Shown here: positions 10,308 to 19,085 of the stretch, in pieces | Layout of the letters: each line of letters starts with the position of its first letter | How positions within the stretch are numbered: the stretch's first letter is position 1 | NCBI GenBank assembly: GCA_026397715.1 | Contig: JAPLUN010000641.1 | Span: forward strand, 1-37,186 | Source of the DNA: Verrucomicrobiota bacterium | Lineage (GTDB): Bacteria; Verrucomicrobiota; Verrucomicrobiia; Verrucomicrobiales; Verrucomicrobiaceae | Reading direction: 5' to 3' | DNA: 37,186 nt | Translations under genes and position numbers: made by a program | The notes under the pieces: generated by a model | Seen by the model: only the letters and a program-made list of their open reading frames with translations | What the model was told of the DNA's origin: nothing | The model's database searches: none

Positions 10308-11558
10308 ATGCGCATTCTCCCGCTTCTTTCCATCCTCCTCGCCGCCGTCAGTCTGCGTGCCGAGTCCCTGCTGCCGCCCAACGCCCGTGTCGCTGTCATT
10401 GGCGACAGCATCACCGAGCAGAAGATTTATTCCAAATACATCGAGACCTACCTGCTGGCCTGCACCGGTCGCAGCGACATCCATGTCTTCCAGTTCGGCT
10501 GGAGTGGTGAGCGCGCTGGCGGATTCGCGGCACGCCTCGAAAACGATCTCGCGGTGTTCAATCCGAATATCGCAACGACCTGCTACGGCATGAACGACGC
10601 CAGCTACCGGCCTTACGCACCCGAGATCGGCGCCGAGTATGAGAAGAACATGCGCCTGGTCGTCGACGGCCTGAAAAAGGTCGGCGTGAAGGTCATGGCC
10701 ATCGGCTCCCCCGGCAGTGTGGACCCGGACTACTTCAAGAAGAACGTCACCGGCCAGGACTACAACGACAACCTCTCCCACCTGCGTGACATCGCCAAAA
10801 AGCTCGCAGAAGAGAACAAGCAGCCCTTTGCCAACGTGTATGACACGATGATCAGTGCTCTCACCAAGTCGAAGGCGGCGCTTGGCAAAGAATATGGTCC
10901 TTTCGGCGGTGACGGCTTTCATCCGGCACCGGCGGGTCAGCTCCTGATGGCGCAGGCGTTTTTGAAGGCGCTGGGCTTTGACGGCGACATCGGCCAGGTC
11001 ACGGTCGACATGAAAGGTCCCAATACCGCCAGCACCGGTCACACGGTCAAAGGCCTGCAACTCGGCAGCGTCACGTTGGAAAGCACGAAGTGGCCGTTTG
11101 TCTTCGACGCAGATTCATCCTCAGCAGGCAGCAATCGCAGCATCCTGCCCTTCACCAGCTTCAATCAGGACCTCAACCGCTTCACTCTCAAGGTAGTGAA
11201 CCTCGGCAGCGCCAAGGCCAAGGTCACCTGGGGCACTCAGAGCAAGGAATTCAGCCGCGAGCAGCTCGAAGCAGGCGTCAATCTCGCCGCCGAGTTCACC
11301 AAGACACCTTTTGACAACGACTTTGCCGCATTGAGCAACGCCATCACCCAGAAGGAGAGCTATGAAACGATCCTGATCAAAAACCTCGTCACTCACATGC
11401 GCGTGATCGCCGCTGAAGCGGCCGAAGATCCCAAAGTGGCCGTGGCTTTGACTAAACTGAAGAAGAAACTGGCCGATGAGCATGCCAAGCAGGACGCCAA
11501 CGTCCGCAAGTTCATCAAACCCGTCACGCACACGATCAAGGTCGAAGAAATCCGCTGA
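10308..11558 (+). CDS. Secreted SGNH/GDSL-family esterase
   Basis: Exported hydrolase of 416 residues. The start at 10308 gives a clear signal peptide (MRILPLLSILLAAVSLRAE). All SGNH blocks are present: GDSIT with nucleophile Ser34, the glycine block GWSGERAGG, GMND with Asn96, and DGFHP with Asp202 and His205. The catalytic domain ends near residue 225. The remaining ~190 residues include a beta-rich stretch (PFVFDADSSSAGSNRSI) and a charged helical tail of unknown role. Proteins of this type commonly remove acetyl groups from plant polysaccharides, but the substrate here is inferred only. The gene converges on the PLD lipoprotein gene with 8 bp between stops. Confidence 0.9.
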   Translation: MRILPLLSILLAAVSLRAESLLPPNARVAVIGDSITEQKIYSKYIETYLLACTGRSDIHVFQFGWSGERAGGFAARLENDLAVFNPNIATTCYGMNDASYRPYAPEIGAEYEKNMRLVVDGLKKVGVKVMAIGSPGSVDPDYFKKNVTGQDYNDNLSHLRDIAKKLAEENKQPFANVYDTMISALTKSKAALGKEYGPFGGDGFHPAPAGQLLMAQAFLKALGFDGDIGQVTVDMKGPNTASTGHTVKGLQLGSVTLESTKWPFVFDADSSSAGSNRSILPFTSFNQDLNRFTLKVVNLGSAKAKVTWGTQSKEFSREQLEAGVNLAAEFTKTPFDNDFAALSNAITQKESYETILIKNLVTHMRVIAAEAAEDPKVAVALTKLKKKLADEHAKQDANVRKFIKPVTHTIKVEEIR

Positions 11559-11566
11559 GGCGGCAC

Positions 11567-13123
11567 TCAGAGCAGATCTTCCCAGGGCAGGCAGCGGTAG
11601 ATGCAATACTCAAGCCGGCGCAGCAGCGACGCGCCGGGTTCGATGCGGCGCACCGCGCGCTGACCGTTGGCCAGCTGCCCTGTCCAGAGGAAGGAGCCGT
11701 TGGCCGCACGCGTGATCCGCCAGCTGTTCTTCGGCTCCAAACCCTTCATCAAATGTGATGTCAAGCGCGCGGCGAATGCCGCGCTCTGGATGATCACGCC
11801 CGTCTCGGTATTGATGTATTTGGAGCGCGGATCCATGTTGCACGAGCCGATGAACGACAGGCGGTCATCGACGACGAACCCTTTCGTATGCATCCCCAGT
11901 GGCGTCAGTCTGCGCGCATGGATGTAGTCTTGACGATCTGCCGCATGTGCATTGAGTTCAAAGAGGCTGACCCCGCTGTCCAGCACGCCAGCGCGGCGGT
12001 TCGCGATCCCCGCCATTGCGGCCACTCCATCGATGGAAGCCAGGGAATTGGTCAGCACCTGAACGTGCACACCGCGTGCTGTCGCCGCTCTCAGCAGTTC
12101 CAGCGTGTCGTTCTGAGGAATGAAATAGGCGGCATGCATCACCACGTCGGACTTCGCCTTGCGAACGGCAGTTTCAATCTTGCGCCATACCGGTGAGGCT
12201 ACTTGTCTCTGACGCATCATGCGCTCCGGCGGGTCTGCCACGAACTCGTACTCAGCCCAGATCATGCGGTTCACGAGTTGGTGCAAAGTTTCCAAAGCTT
12301 CCTCTCGATTCAGCGAAAGAGGGAAGGGGCGCCCGCTTTTCGCTGCCAGTATGCGCTTTTTGCGACCGACGTGCTTGCGCAGTTCACGCAGTTTTTCACG
12401 TTCATGCTCGGTGATCTTTGACTGATCGCCCATGCGTGTCAGCGGCGACCGCCAGTAAAGTTCAAACGACTTGGCCGATGCATCCACCACCGGCCCTGCG
12501 GCGATGAAATCCAAATCACGCATGTTATGCTCACGATGGATGCCAAAGTAGGGGTCTCCCAGGTTTCGCCCACCGCCAATGACCAGGGTGCCATCCGCGA
12601 TCAAGACCTTGTTGTGCATGCGGCTTTGCATGCGGTCGATCTCACCGATCACCGGGATGGGATTCCCGGCAAAAATGCCCTTCAGATCCGTCAGCGGATT
12701 GAAGAAGGCCACCTGAATGTTGGGATGCGCCGCTAGCGCGGCGGAGCTCACCTCGACCTGGGCATCGGTGGTGTTGTCCAGCAGCAGGCGTACTTTCACG
12801 CCGCGGTCCGCGGCTGCCAGCAGACGTTCGGCGAACGTGGTGCCGACCACATCGTCTCTCCAGATGTAGTATTGTACGTCCAGCGTGTGCTGCGCGGCCT
12901 CCACCATGGCCAGTCGCGCTAGGAAGGCCTCACGACCATCCGGCAGCATTTCAAATCCAGCCGTGCCCTGGCGGCGTACGGTGTGCTGGCGGCAGGCATG
13001 CGCGATGGTTTCCTGACTGACAAATCCCACCGTGGGGAGGGCACCATTTTTCGGAGTGGAGGTCCCGCAAGATGCCAGCAGAATGAGTGTCCCGCCAAGC
13101 AGTAGACGGGGCCATAATTTCAT
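11567..13123 (-). CDS. PLD-superfamily lipoprotein, cardiolipin-synthase-like
   Basis: A 518-residue phospholipase D superfamily protein with two complete HKD motifs: HNKVLIAD (His170, Lys172, Asp177, followed by GGGRN) and HTKGFVVDD (His412, Lys414, Asp419, followed by GSCNMDPRS). The start at 13123 gives a lipoprotein signal (MKLWPRLLLGG) with lipobox LASC, so it is probably membrane-tethered; a longer frame from 13165 would spoil this signal. Relatives include cardiolipin synthase C (ClsC/YmdC) type enzymes. Phosphatidyl transfer or phosphodiester hydrolysis at the envelope is inferred. The gene is divergent from the creatininase-family gene. Confidence 0.92.
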   Translation of the reverse strand: MKLWPRLLLGGTLILLASCGTSTPKNGALPTVGFVSQETIAHACRQHTVRRQGTAGFEMLPDGREAFLARLAMVEAAQHTLDVQYYIWRDDVVGTTFAERLLAAADRGVKVRLLLDNTTDAQVEVSSAALAAHPNIQVAFFNPLTDLKGIFAGNPIPVIGEIDRMQSRMHNKVLIADGTLVIGGGRNLGDPYFGIHREHNMRDLDFIAAGPVVDASAKSFELYWRSPLTRMGDQSKITEHEREKLRELRKHVGRKKRILAAKSGRPFPLSLNREEALETLHQLVNRMIWAEYEFVADPPERMMRQRQVASPVWRKIETAVRKAKSDVVMHAAYFIPQNDTLELLRAATARGVHVQVLTNSLASIDGVAAMAGIANRRAGVLDSGVSLFELNAHAADRQDYIHARRLTPLGMHTKGFVVDDRLSFIGSCNMDPRSKYINTETGVIIQSAAFAARLTSHLMKGLEPKNSWRITRAANGSFLWTGQLANGQRAVRRIEPGASLLRRLEYCIYRCLPWEDLL

Positions 13124-13195
13124 CAGGTAGGATTCCAGCTCGGAACAAAGATGCAAGTCCATCAAAAAACGAATCGCTAATGGCGTTCTAATTGG

Positions 13196-13954
13196 ATGCT
13201 TTTAGCTGATCTCACCTGGCCCGCTGTGGCCGCCCTTGACAAAAACACCCCCGTCATCTTTCCCGTCGCTGCTTTGGAGCAGCATGGCCGGCACATGCCG
13301 GTCTTTACGGACAGCATGCTGACAAACGAACTCGTCCGCCGCACCGAGGCCGCGCTGGGAAAGCGTGTGTTGATTGCGCCACTGACCTGGCTCGGAAATT
13401 CGCACCATCACATGGACTTCCCCGGCACCTTGTCTGCAGAGCCACGGCTGTATCTCGATCTGCTTAACGGCCTGATGGACAACTTCATCGCCCATGGCTT
13501 CAAGCGCCTCGTCTTCCTCAACGGCCACGGCGGCAACGACATCCCCGGCAAACAGGCCGTCTTTGAAACACGGCAGAAATATCGGGATCGCAGCGATCTG
13601 CTGCTGCTCTTCGCCACTTACTGGAATCTCGGTGCCGAGCCATGGACCCGTGATCCTGCCATTCAGCAGCGCGTCATGGGCCACGCCTGCGAATGGGAGA
13701 CCAGCATGGTGCTCCGTCTCCGCCCCGAACTCGTAGTCGATCTGCCCAAGACGAGTGATGTCCCCTTCGGCAACGCATTCGAACCCGCCTCTCGCGGCTG
13801 GATCATGCCAGACCGCAGCGAACCCGGCCACGTCGGCGATCCCCGCTCCGCCACCGCCGAAAAAGGCGAGGTACTGTTTCAATGCTTCAGCGAGACAGTG
13901 GTTAAGATGCTGGAACGCGTGATCGCGTGGGATGGAAAGAGCTGGGAAGGGTGA
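13196..13954 (+). CDS. Creatininase-family metal-dependent amidohydrolase
   Basis: A cytoplasmic 252-residue protein of the creatininase superfamily, which includes creatininase, the FAPy deformylase ArfB and the mycofactocin peptidase MftE. Metal ligands can be placed: Glu28 and His30 in LEQHGRH, Asp39 in FTDS, His111 in LNGHGGND, and a glutamate in HACEWETS. The 3' end is followed within 50 bp by the toxin-antitoxin genes, which appear to have their own promoter. The exact substrate (a cyclic amide, formamide or peptide) cannot be told from sequence. Confidence 0.9.
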   Translation: MLLADLTWPAVAALDKNTPVIFPVAALEQHGRHMPVFTDSMLTNELVRRTEAALGKRVLIAPLTWLGNSHHHMDFPGTLSAEPRLYLDLLNGLMDNFIAHGFKRLVFLNGHGGNDIPGKQAVFETRQKYRDRSDLLLLFATYWNLGAEPWTRDPAIQQRVMGHACEWETSMVLRLRPELVVDLPKTSDVPFGNAFEPASRGWIMPDRSEPGHVGDPRSATAEKGEVLFQCFSETVVKMLERVIAWDGKSWEG

Positions 13955-13967
13955 GATGAATTGATTC

Positions 13968-13995
13968 TTGTCGAAAGCAGGCCATTTGCTAATCT
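13968..13995 (+). promoter_or_regulatory. Possible promoter of the toxin-antitoxin/MFS unit
   Basis: TTGTCG at 13968-13973, a 16-bp spacer and TAATCT at 13990-13995 resemble a sigma-70 promoter. The start site would fall at or next to the antitoxin ATG (14002), implying a very short leader or none. The match is modest. Confidence 0.3.
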
Positions 13996-14001
13996 ACTGC
14001 C

Positions 14002-14238
14002 ATGCTTACTGCGGAACTCGCTCAACTCGTGACCAAGCTCGACTATGGTGACCGCGCAGAACTGGCCGGCCTGCTGATAGACTCTCTGGGTGGTGAAGAT
14101 TTTGAGGATGAAGATGCAGGAGAAGACAGTGTCACCATCGCCTTGCGTCGTAGTGCGGAAATGAGATCCGGCGAGGATCCTGGGATCACCTTGGAGGAGC
14201 TCATGGCTGGGGTGCAGGCAGGCCGCGTGAAAAAATGA
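14002..14238 (+). CDS. Antitoxin, putative addiction-module component (RelB-like)
   Basis: A 78-residue acidic protein beginning MLTAELAQLVTKLDYGDRAELAGLLIDSL. This resembles the short helical antitoxins annotated as 'putative addiction module component', which pair with RelE/ParE toxins. The middle is strongly acidic (GEDFEDEDAGEDS) and the C-terminal part (ITLEELMAGVQAGRVKK) would wrap the toxin. Its stop overlaps the toxin start in ATGA, the classical coupled arrangement. The pair probably autoregulates its own promoter. The family call rests on size, composition and partner. Confidence 0.8.
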   Translation: MLTAELAQLVTKLDYGDRAELAGLLIDSLGGEDFEDEDAGEDSVTIALRRSAEMRSGEDPGITLEELMAGVQAGRVKK

Positions 14239-14534
14239 ACCTTCGGCTGCATACCCGCACGCGGCATGAGATCCGTCATGTGGTGGATTGGCTGGACAGA
14301 AATTCAGACCGCGCGGGAGATGAGTTCCTCTTGGAGCTTAACGCGGCATTGGAAAACATAGCAAAGAACCCGACTCATTTTCACTTTGCCAGCGGCAATC
14401 TCCGGCGCTGCAACTTGCAACGTTTCCCGTACCATATCCTGTACGAAATACATCTGACGCATGTGCATGTCCTCACCGTGAAGCATCATCGTCGGCATCC
14501 AGATTATGGAAGAAAGAGTCGAGAAAACGATTGA
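14235..14534 (+). CDS. RelE/ParE-family toxin
   Basis: A 99-residue basic protein with the RelE/ParE fold signature: an N-terminal strand and helix (HTRTRHEIRHVVDWLDRN), a helix near AALENIAKNP, and the closing strands RFPYHILYEIH, VHVLTVKHHRRHPDYGRK. Members either inhibit DNA gyrase (ParE) or cleave mRNA on the ribosome (RelE); the HHRRHPDYGRK ending does not settle which. It overlaps the antitoxin by 4 bp, and its own stop overlaps the next gene's ATG by one base (TGATG). No degradation is visible, so the pair looks functional. Confidence 0.85.
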   Translation: MNLRLHTRTRHEIRHVVDWLDRNSDRAGDEFLLELNAALENIAKNPTHFHFASGNLRRCNLQRFPYHILYEIHLTHVHVLTVKHHRRHPDYGRKSREND

Positions 14535-15811
14535 TGCGTTCAAACGGCACGCTTGATGCCGTACTCAACTCCATGCCCACTCCCCGCTCCTCTCTCTGGA
14601 AATGGTATCTCTGCGGCCTCCTGCTGCTGGCCACGACGATCAATTACATGGACCGCCAGACGCTGGCGAATGCCTCGACGCGGGTGACAAAGGAGTTCCA
14701 TCTGTCGCAGGAGCAGTATGGCGACATGGAGCTGGCGTTCGGTTGGGCGTTTGCGGTGGGATCTCTGGTGTTCGGCTTTCTGGCGGACCGCTTTCGCATT
14801 TACTGGCTCTATCCGGTGGTGCTCAGCGGCTGGTCGCTCATGGGCATTGCCTCAGCGCATACTCAAGGCTACTGGCCGTTGCTGACGTGCCGTGTGCTGC
14901 TGGGCTTCTTCGAAGCGGGCCACTGGCCGTGTGCGTTGAAGACGACGTTTGCATTGCTGCAGCCAAAGGACCGCACCATGGGAAACAGCGTGCTGCAAAG
15001 CGGGGCGTCCATCGGCGCTGTGGTGACGCCGCCGCTGATGATCTGGCTCATGACGGATGAGCTTTCCAGCTGGCGCCTGGCCTTTGAAGTCATCGGCTTC
15101 ATCGGGCTGCTATGGGTGGTGCTTTGGTTCGTGTCGATGCGCAAAAATGATCTGGATGTGGTGGTGGAGGATGATCCATCCAAACGCGAGAGCATGTGGG
15201 ACATTCTGCTGGGCGGTCGTTTCTGGGCGCTGGCCATTTTGATCTTCGGTGCGCAGACCTGCTGGCATCTCTTCCGCGTCTGGCTGCCGAAGTTCATGCA
15301 GGAAGGGCGCGGTTACTCGGAGACGGAGGCCCTCGCCTTCAATTCCGCCTACTACATCGGCACGGACATCGGCTGCATCGCCGCAGGGATCATCTCACTC
15401 TGGCTCGCCCGGCGGTTCACTATTTCCGCACACGGCGCACGGCGTTGGGTGTATGCAGGCGCTTGTTTCATGACGTCGTTCAGCTTGCTCCTGCTATGGC
15501 TGCCCAAAGGCTGGCCGCTCATGGGGGCCATTCTCATCGTCGGTGCCGGAGCCCTGGCTTTGTTCCCATGCTACTACAGCTTTGTGCAGGAGCTTTCCGA
15601 CAGGCACGTGGGAAGGCTCACGGGCTTGCTTAGCACCTGGGTGTGGGCGGTGTCATCACCCATGCACAAGCTTTTTGGCCGGCTCGTGGATGAAACGAAG
15701 TCCTTCGATCTCGGCATGGCCATGGCAGGCCTCGCCCCGTGGCTCGGCGTTATCGCCATGAAGCTCCTCTGGGACACGCAAAAATCGAAGGACCCGGCAG
15801 TCGCGCGCTGA
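14534..15811 (+). CDS. MFS transporter, anion:cation symporter (hexuronate-type) family
   Basis: Inner-membrane transporter of 425 residues and 12 predicted helices. The N-terminal LLLLATTINYMDRQTLA segment and the loop-2 motif GFLADRFRI are characteristic of the ACS family, whose members take up hexuronates, glucarate and similar sugar acids. The ATG at 14534 overlaps the toxin stop (TGATG); ATG 14573 (MPTPRSSLWKW) is an alternative that would give a more typical N-terminus. Its placement as third gene of a toxin-antitoxin operon is unusual. Uptake of galacturonate released by the pectate lyase 8 kb away is an attractive inference only. Confidence 0.88.
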   Translation: MRSNGTLDAVLNSMPTPRSSLWKWYLCGLLLLATTINYMDRQTLANASTRVTKEFHLSQEQYGDMELAFGWAFAVGSLVFGFLADRFRIYWLYPVVLSGWSLMGIASAHTQGYWPLLTCRVLLGFFEAGHWPCALKTTFALLQPKDRTMGNSVLQSGASIGAVVTPPLMIWLMTDELSSWRLAFEVIGFIGLLWVVLWFVSMRKNDLDVVVEDDPSKRESMWDILLGGRFWALAILIFGAQTCWHLFRVWLPKFMQEGRGYSETEALAFNSAYYIGTDIGCIAAGIISLWLARRFTISAHGARRWVYAGACFMTSFSLLLLWLPKGWPLMGAILIVGAGALALFPCYYSFVQELSDRHVGRLTGLLSTWVWAVSSPMHKLFGRLVDETKSFDLGMAMAGLAPWLGVIAMKLLWDTQKSKDPAVAR

Positions 15812-15870
15812 GCGAGATAGAAACCCGGGTGACCGATGCCGCAGTGGCAAAAAACGGCAGGTAGCCCGCA

Positions 15871-16302
15871 TCATTCCAAATACTCACCGGCAATGACCTC
15901 CTCCTCGCCCTCAGTTTCATGGATGGCACGGGAGATCACCCGTTCGGTCACTTCATCGAGGTAAGTTTGCAAGACCTTGCTGAGTTCAAGGAACTCTGGC
16001 CACAGCGTCTCGTCCACAAAACTGCGCGGCACTCGGACCATGACCGTGGTTCGCCGCTGACGCGCATAGCGGTACGGCCTGAGCTCATACCGGCGCAGCA
16101 GGGCGGTGAAGAGTTTTTTCGACCAGCCATCCGCAAGGGTGAACTTGTACTCAATGGGCCGCTCGATCTTGGCGGTCTCACCCAGTCGTCGTTTGATGCG
16201 CATGATGGCATCGGCGGCGGCTTCTTTCTCACCGGGAGTCGCAGCGCCTGCATAAAGTCGCTCGATTTTGCTCAGCTTGTCGAGAAGGTCCTGTTCGCGC
16301 AT
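15871..16302 (-). CDS. Hypothetical protein with DUF2786-like N-terminus
   Basis: A soluble 143-residue protein. The first ~45 residues (DLLDKLSKIERLYAGAATPGEKEAAADAIMRIKRR) resemble the short helical DUF2786 element, which is often found in phage or nucleic-acid-associated proteins. Residues 45-125 form a mixed region with many basic residues (RRYELRPYRYARQRRTTVMVRVP), ending in an acidic tail. It lies 46 bp downstream of the hybrid kinase on the same strand and may be read through from it. The DUF match is from memory and tentative; no function is proposed. Confidence 0.55.
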   Translation of the reverse strand: MREQDLLDKLSKIERLYAGAATPGEKEAAADAIMRIKRRLGETAKIERPIEYKFTLADGWSKKLFTALLRRYELRPYRYARQRRTTVMVRVPRSFVDETLWPEFLELSKVLQTYLDEVTERVISRAIHETEGEEEVIAGEYLE

Positions 16303-16348
16303 GCAGGTTCTTTCTCAAACAAGACGCGCTTGTCAACGCGAGCCCCGC

Positions 16349-18658
16349 TTACGAAGCGCGGCGAATGCCCCGTGTCGCCAGGATGTTGCGCACGAGGCGC
16401 AGCATGTCGGCAGGCTCATAGGGCTTTGGCAGCACGGCGGCAAAGCCGTAGGAGGCAGGGTTGGCCATCACCGGATCATCCGAGTAGCCGCTGGATACAA
16501 TGGCAAAGACTTCGGGGTCGATGGCACGAAGTTTCTCCATCGCACGCACACCACCCATGCCATTGGGAATGCTGAGGTCGAGAATGACGAGGTCAAAGGC
16601 CCGGCCTTGGGTCACGCTTTCCTGATACATGCGCACCGTTTCACTGCCTTCAGAGCTCTCAGCCACATCGAAGCCGTTGCCAGTGAGATTGCGGACAATC
16701 AACGAGCGCACCAGCGGATCATCCTCCAGCACCAAGATGCGCGGATTGGCAGCGTTCAGTTCCGGTGCCGCGTCGAACACCTTGCTGAGACCAAAGGCAT
16801 CGGCTTCCTCACCATCAGAATCCAGCGGCAGGTAGAAGCGCACCGTGGTGCCCTTGCCATGATCTGAACTGACGGTCAGAGAGCCACCATGGGCTTTGGC
16901 GATGGATTCGCAGACAGTGAGGCCCAGACCAGTCGCGTTGTCAGCCTTGCGGGTGCTGAAGTAAGGCTCAAAGATGTGCGGCAGGTGTTCCGTCGTGATG
17001 CCTTCACCTTTGTCTTCGACTTCGATGGCAAGGCCCGAGGGCTGGAAATTCGTGTCGGTGACCATTTCACCGGGGAACATCTCGGCGTGATCAGGAGCAA
17101 AGCAGCGCACGGTGATTTCACCGCCGTTCGGCTGCGCCTGTTCGGCGTTGCGAATCAGATTGCTCAGCAGGCGGCGGATCTGAGCACCATCAATGGCGAT
17201 CTGCGGCAGGCCGGGCTGCACTTCGATCCGGTACTCTACGCGATTCGCACGAGTGTGGTGTGCAAAGAAGGTCTCAATGAGATCGCCAAGGCGGATCTGT
17301 GTTTTGATCGGCGCACCGCCTCGGGCGAAAGTCAGCAACTGCTGCACAAGGTTCTGCGCCTGCAGCGTGGCCTGCTTGGCCGTGTGCAGTTCAGGCAGAG
17401 TGATGGCATTGCGCAGGCGCATCTCGGCCAGCGAGATGTTGCCCAGCAGCACAGTGAGCAGATTGTTGAAATCGTGGGCAAAGCCGCGCGCCAGCAGTCC
17501 GAGTGATTCCAGGCGGTCAATGCGGTTGCGGCGCTCCGCTTCCTCGCGCCGGGCCGTCACATCCTGCACCAGGAGCAGGAGGCCCTCACCGAAGGGGTAA
17601 CCGCGCAGTTCCAGCCAGATCTGTTTTTCGTCGAGGTAAAGCTCACGGTTCACCGTCTCGCGGTGCAGCATGGCATGGGCGAACGCCTCATGGTGCAGTT
17701 CACGCGTGGCGCTGGGCATGATGTCCCACAATGAAAGGCCCAGCATGTTCTGCAGGTTGCGGTCAAAGAGGCGCAGGGCGCTCGCGTTGGCATAGGTCAC
17801 CCGCCAGCGGGCATCCAGAGCAAACAGCGGGTCGGAAATGCTTTCCACCACATCCACCAGCGGCGCAGTACTGCGATTCGCGAGGGGCGCTGCTTCTACC
17901 GGCGCTGGCACAGCCGCAGCTCGGAAAAGAATGATGAGTCCGGTCAGCTGACCCTGCGCATCACGCAGCGGTGCCGTACGGTCCTGGATCGGTACGCGTT
18001 CACCCGCCAGCGTCGTGAGATAGACGGTGCGTTCGGCGGCTTGCGTGGCTGACTCTGCAGAGAGAATCTCGGCGGGCTCTCCAGTGCTCTGATAAATACG
18101 AAACACTTCGTTCAAGGAGCGACCGACGGCTTCCTGCGCATTCCAGCCCGTGGCACGCGCGGCGGAGGGGTTCATAAACACCACGCCTCCAGACAGATCC
18201 GCTGCGATCACGCCATCGGCAAGGCTTTGAAAAGCCTCAAAGTAACTGTGCTCACGCCGCTGACGCTCGTTCTCTTCAAAATGGCGCTGCGCAGCCACTT
18301 CCACGGCAAGGCGCAGTTCGTCGTGATTAAAAGGCTTGAGCAAATAGCCATGCGGGTGCGTTTGGCGCGCACGGGCCACAGTGTCCAGATCCGCACAGGC
18401 AGTGACATAGACGATGGCCACACGGCTGCGGCTCTGCAGCTCTCGGGCAGTGTCAATCCCATCCATCTGCCCCGCTAGATGAACGTCCATCAAGACTAGA
18501 TCAGGCCGAAACTCATCCAAACGTTCAAGTGCTTCCTCTCCTGAAGCACAGATGGCGACCACCACATAGCCGAGTTTGCCAAGAGTCGTGGCCATGTCGC
18601 AGCCCACGAGGCCCTCGTTCTCGACGATTAATATGCGAATGCGGTCAGAATTGGTCAT
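16349..18658 (-). CDS. Hybrid sensor histidine kinase, REC-PAS-PAS-HisKA-HATPase-REC
   Basis: A soluble 769-residue signalling protein with no membrane segment. The N-terminal receiver domain (1-125) has phospho-acceptor Asp58 in LMDVHL and the receiver lysine in LLKPFN. PAS domains follow at ~140-255 and ~275-375. The dimerisation/phosphoacceptor domain has His395 in GFAHDFNNLL. The ATPase has an N-box LIRNAEQA, a G1 box VEDKGEGI and GLGLTVCESIAKAHGG. A C-terminal receiver has Asp694 in LVILDLSIPNGMGG. This is the domain set of a cytoplasmic phosphorelay protein; the stimulus and output are unknown, and no DNA-binding response regulator lies nearby. The small DUF2786-like gene follows on the same strand. 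Confidence 0.95.
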   Translation of the reverse strand: MTNSDRIRILIVENEGLVGCDMATTLGKLGYVVVAICASGEEALERLDEFRPDLVLMDVHLAGQMDGIDTARELQSRSRVAIVYVTACADLDTVARARQTHPHGYLLKPFNHDELRLAVEVAAQRHFEENERQRREHSYFEAFQSLADGVIAADLSGGVVFMNPSAARATGWNAQEAVGRSLNEVFRIYQSTGEPAEILSAESATQAAERTVYLTTLAGERVPIQDRTAPLRDAQGQLTGLIILFRAAAVPAPVEAAPLANRSTAPLVDVVESISDPLFALDARWRVTYANASALRLFDRNLQNMLGLSLWDIMPSATRELHHEAFAHAMLHRETVNRELYLDEKQIWLELRGYPFGEGLLLLVQDVTARREEAERRNRIDRLESLGLLARGFAHDFNNLLTVLLGNISLAEMRLRNAITLPELHTAKQATLQAQNLVQQLLTFARGGAPIKTQIRLGDLIETFFAHHTRANRVEYRIEVQPGLPQIAIDGAQIRRLLSNLIRNAEQAQPNGGEITVRCFAPDHAEMFPGEMVTDTNFQPSGLAIEVEDKGEGITTEHLPHIFEPYFSTRKADNATGLGLTVCESIAKAHGGSLTVSSDHGKGTTVRFYLPLDSDGEEADAFGLSKVFDAAPELNAANPRILVLEDDPLVRSLIVRNLTGNGFDVAESSEGSETVRMYQESVTQGRAFDLVILDLSIPNGMGGVRAMEKLRAIDPEVFAIVSSGYSDDPVMANPASYGFAAVLPKPYEPADMLRLVRNILATRGIRRAS

Positions 18659-19085
18659 TTCCCCGTTAGTGCTATTATTCTAACCGATATGAATTAGAAA
18701 CGCCATAGGAATTCTAAGTCCTTTTATTTGACTGGTGAGAATTTGTCGAAATGACTCACAGTCCGGTTGGCACTTGTCCAGGATGCCTTGCGTGTTGGTA
18801 CTGACGGGGCCGTTCTTTGCTGAGATATAGAAACTTACATCATAGCGCCGGTCGCGGAGCAGGTGCTTAGTAATAGCTGAGTAGGTAGGCCGAGCCGTAG
18901 TTGTGATGCTCAGAGGGCAAAAGCTTCATGCGGTGAATGCTAGAATAGGGCCATCCAAAAATGCCGAACCCTTAGGTGCCTAGTGCCTGCCGTTGCCTCT
19001 GAAAAAAAGAAGCCAGACAAAATTTGGCTCGCCATTCCTCCTATTCATTTAATAATCTTGCTGGTCACTTCACAAAATCTATCTC
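18659..19085. other. 427-bp gap between the hybrid kinase and the HhH gene
   Basis: This divergent region carries no intact gene. Its minus strand holds a probable decayed reading frame (separate entry). An imperfect inverted repeat, GACTGGTGAG (18730-18739) and CTCACAGTC (18755-18763), lies 72 bp before the kinase start and could be an operator or chance. The last 100 bp before the HhH gene are AT-rich (TTTAATAATC at 19048-19057), and a promoter for that gene is likely there although no clean -35/-10 pair is seen. No tRNA or small-RNA fold was recognised by eye. Confidence 0.5.
18680..18981 (-). pseudogene. Candidate remnant of a frameshifted gene, unknown family
   Basis: Reading the minus strand, one frame is open over about 35 codons and looks protein-like (GFGIFGWPYSSIHRMK, then LLPSEHHNYGSAYLLSYY) before a TAA. 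Shifting by one base at that point, near 18870, continues for about 65 codons (KHLLRDRRYDVSFYISAK, GPVSTNTQGILDKCQPDC) to a TAG at 18680. Upstream the frame is closed by a TAA at about 18974-18976 and no start is seen. The pattern suggests the 3' part of a gene with a frameshift and a lost 5' end. I do not recognise the protein, and the call rests on composition alone. Confidence 0.35.
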
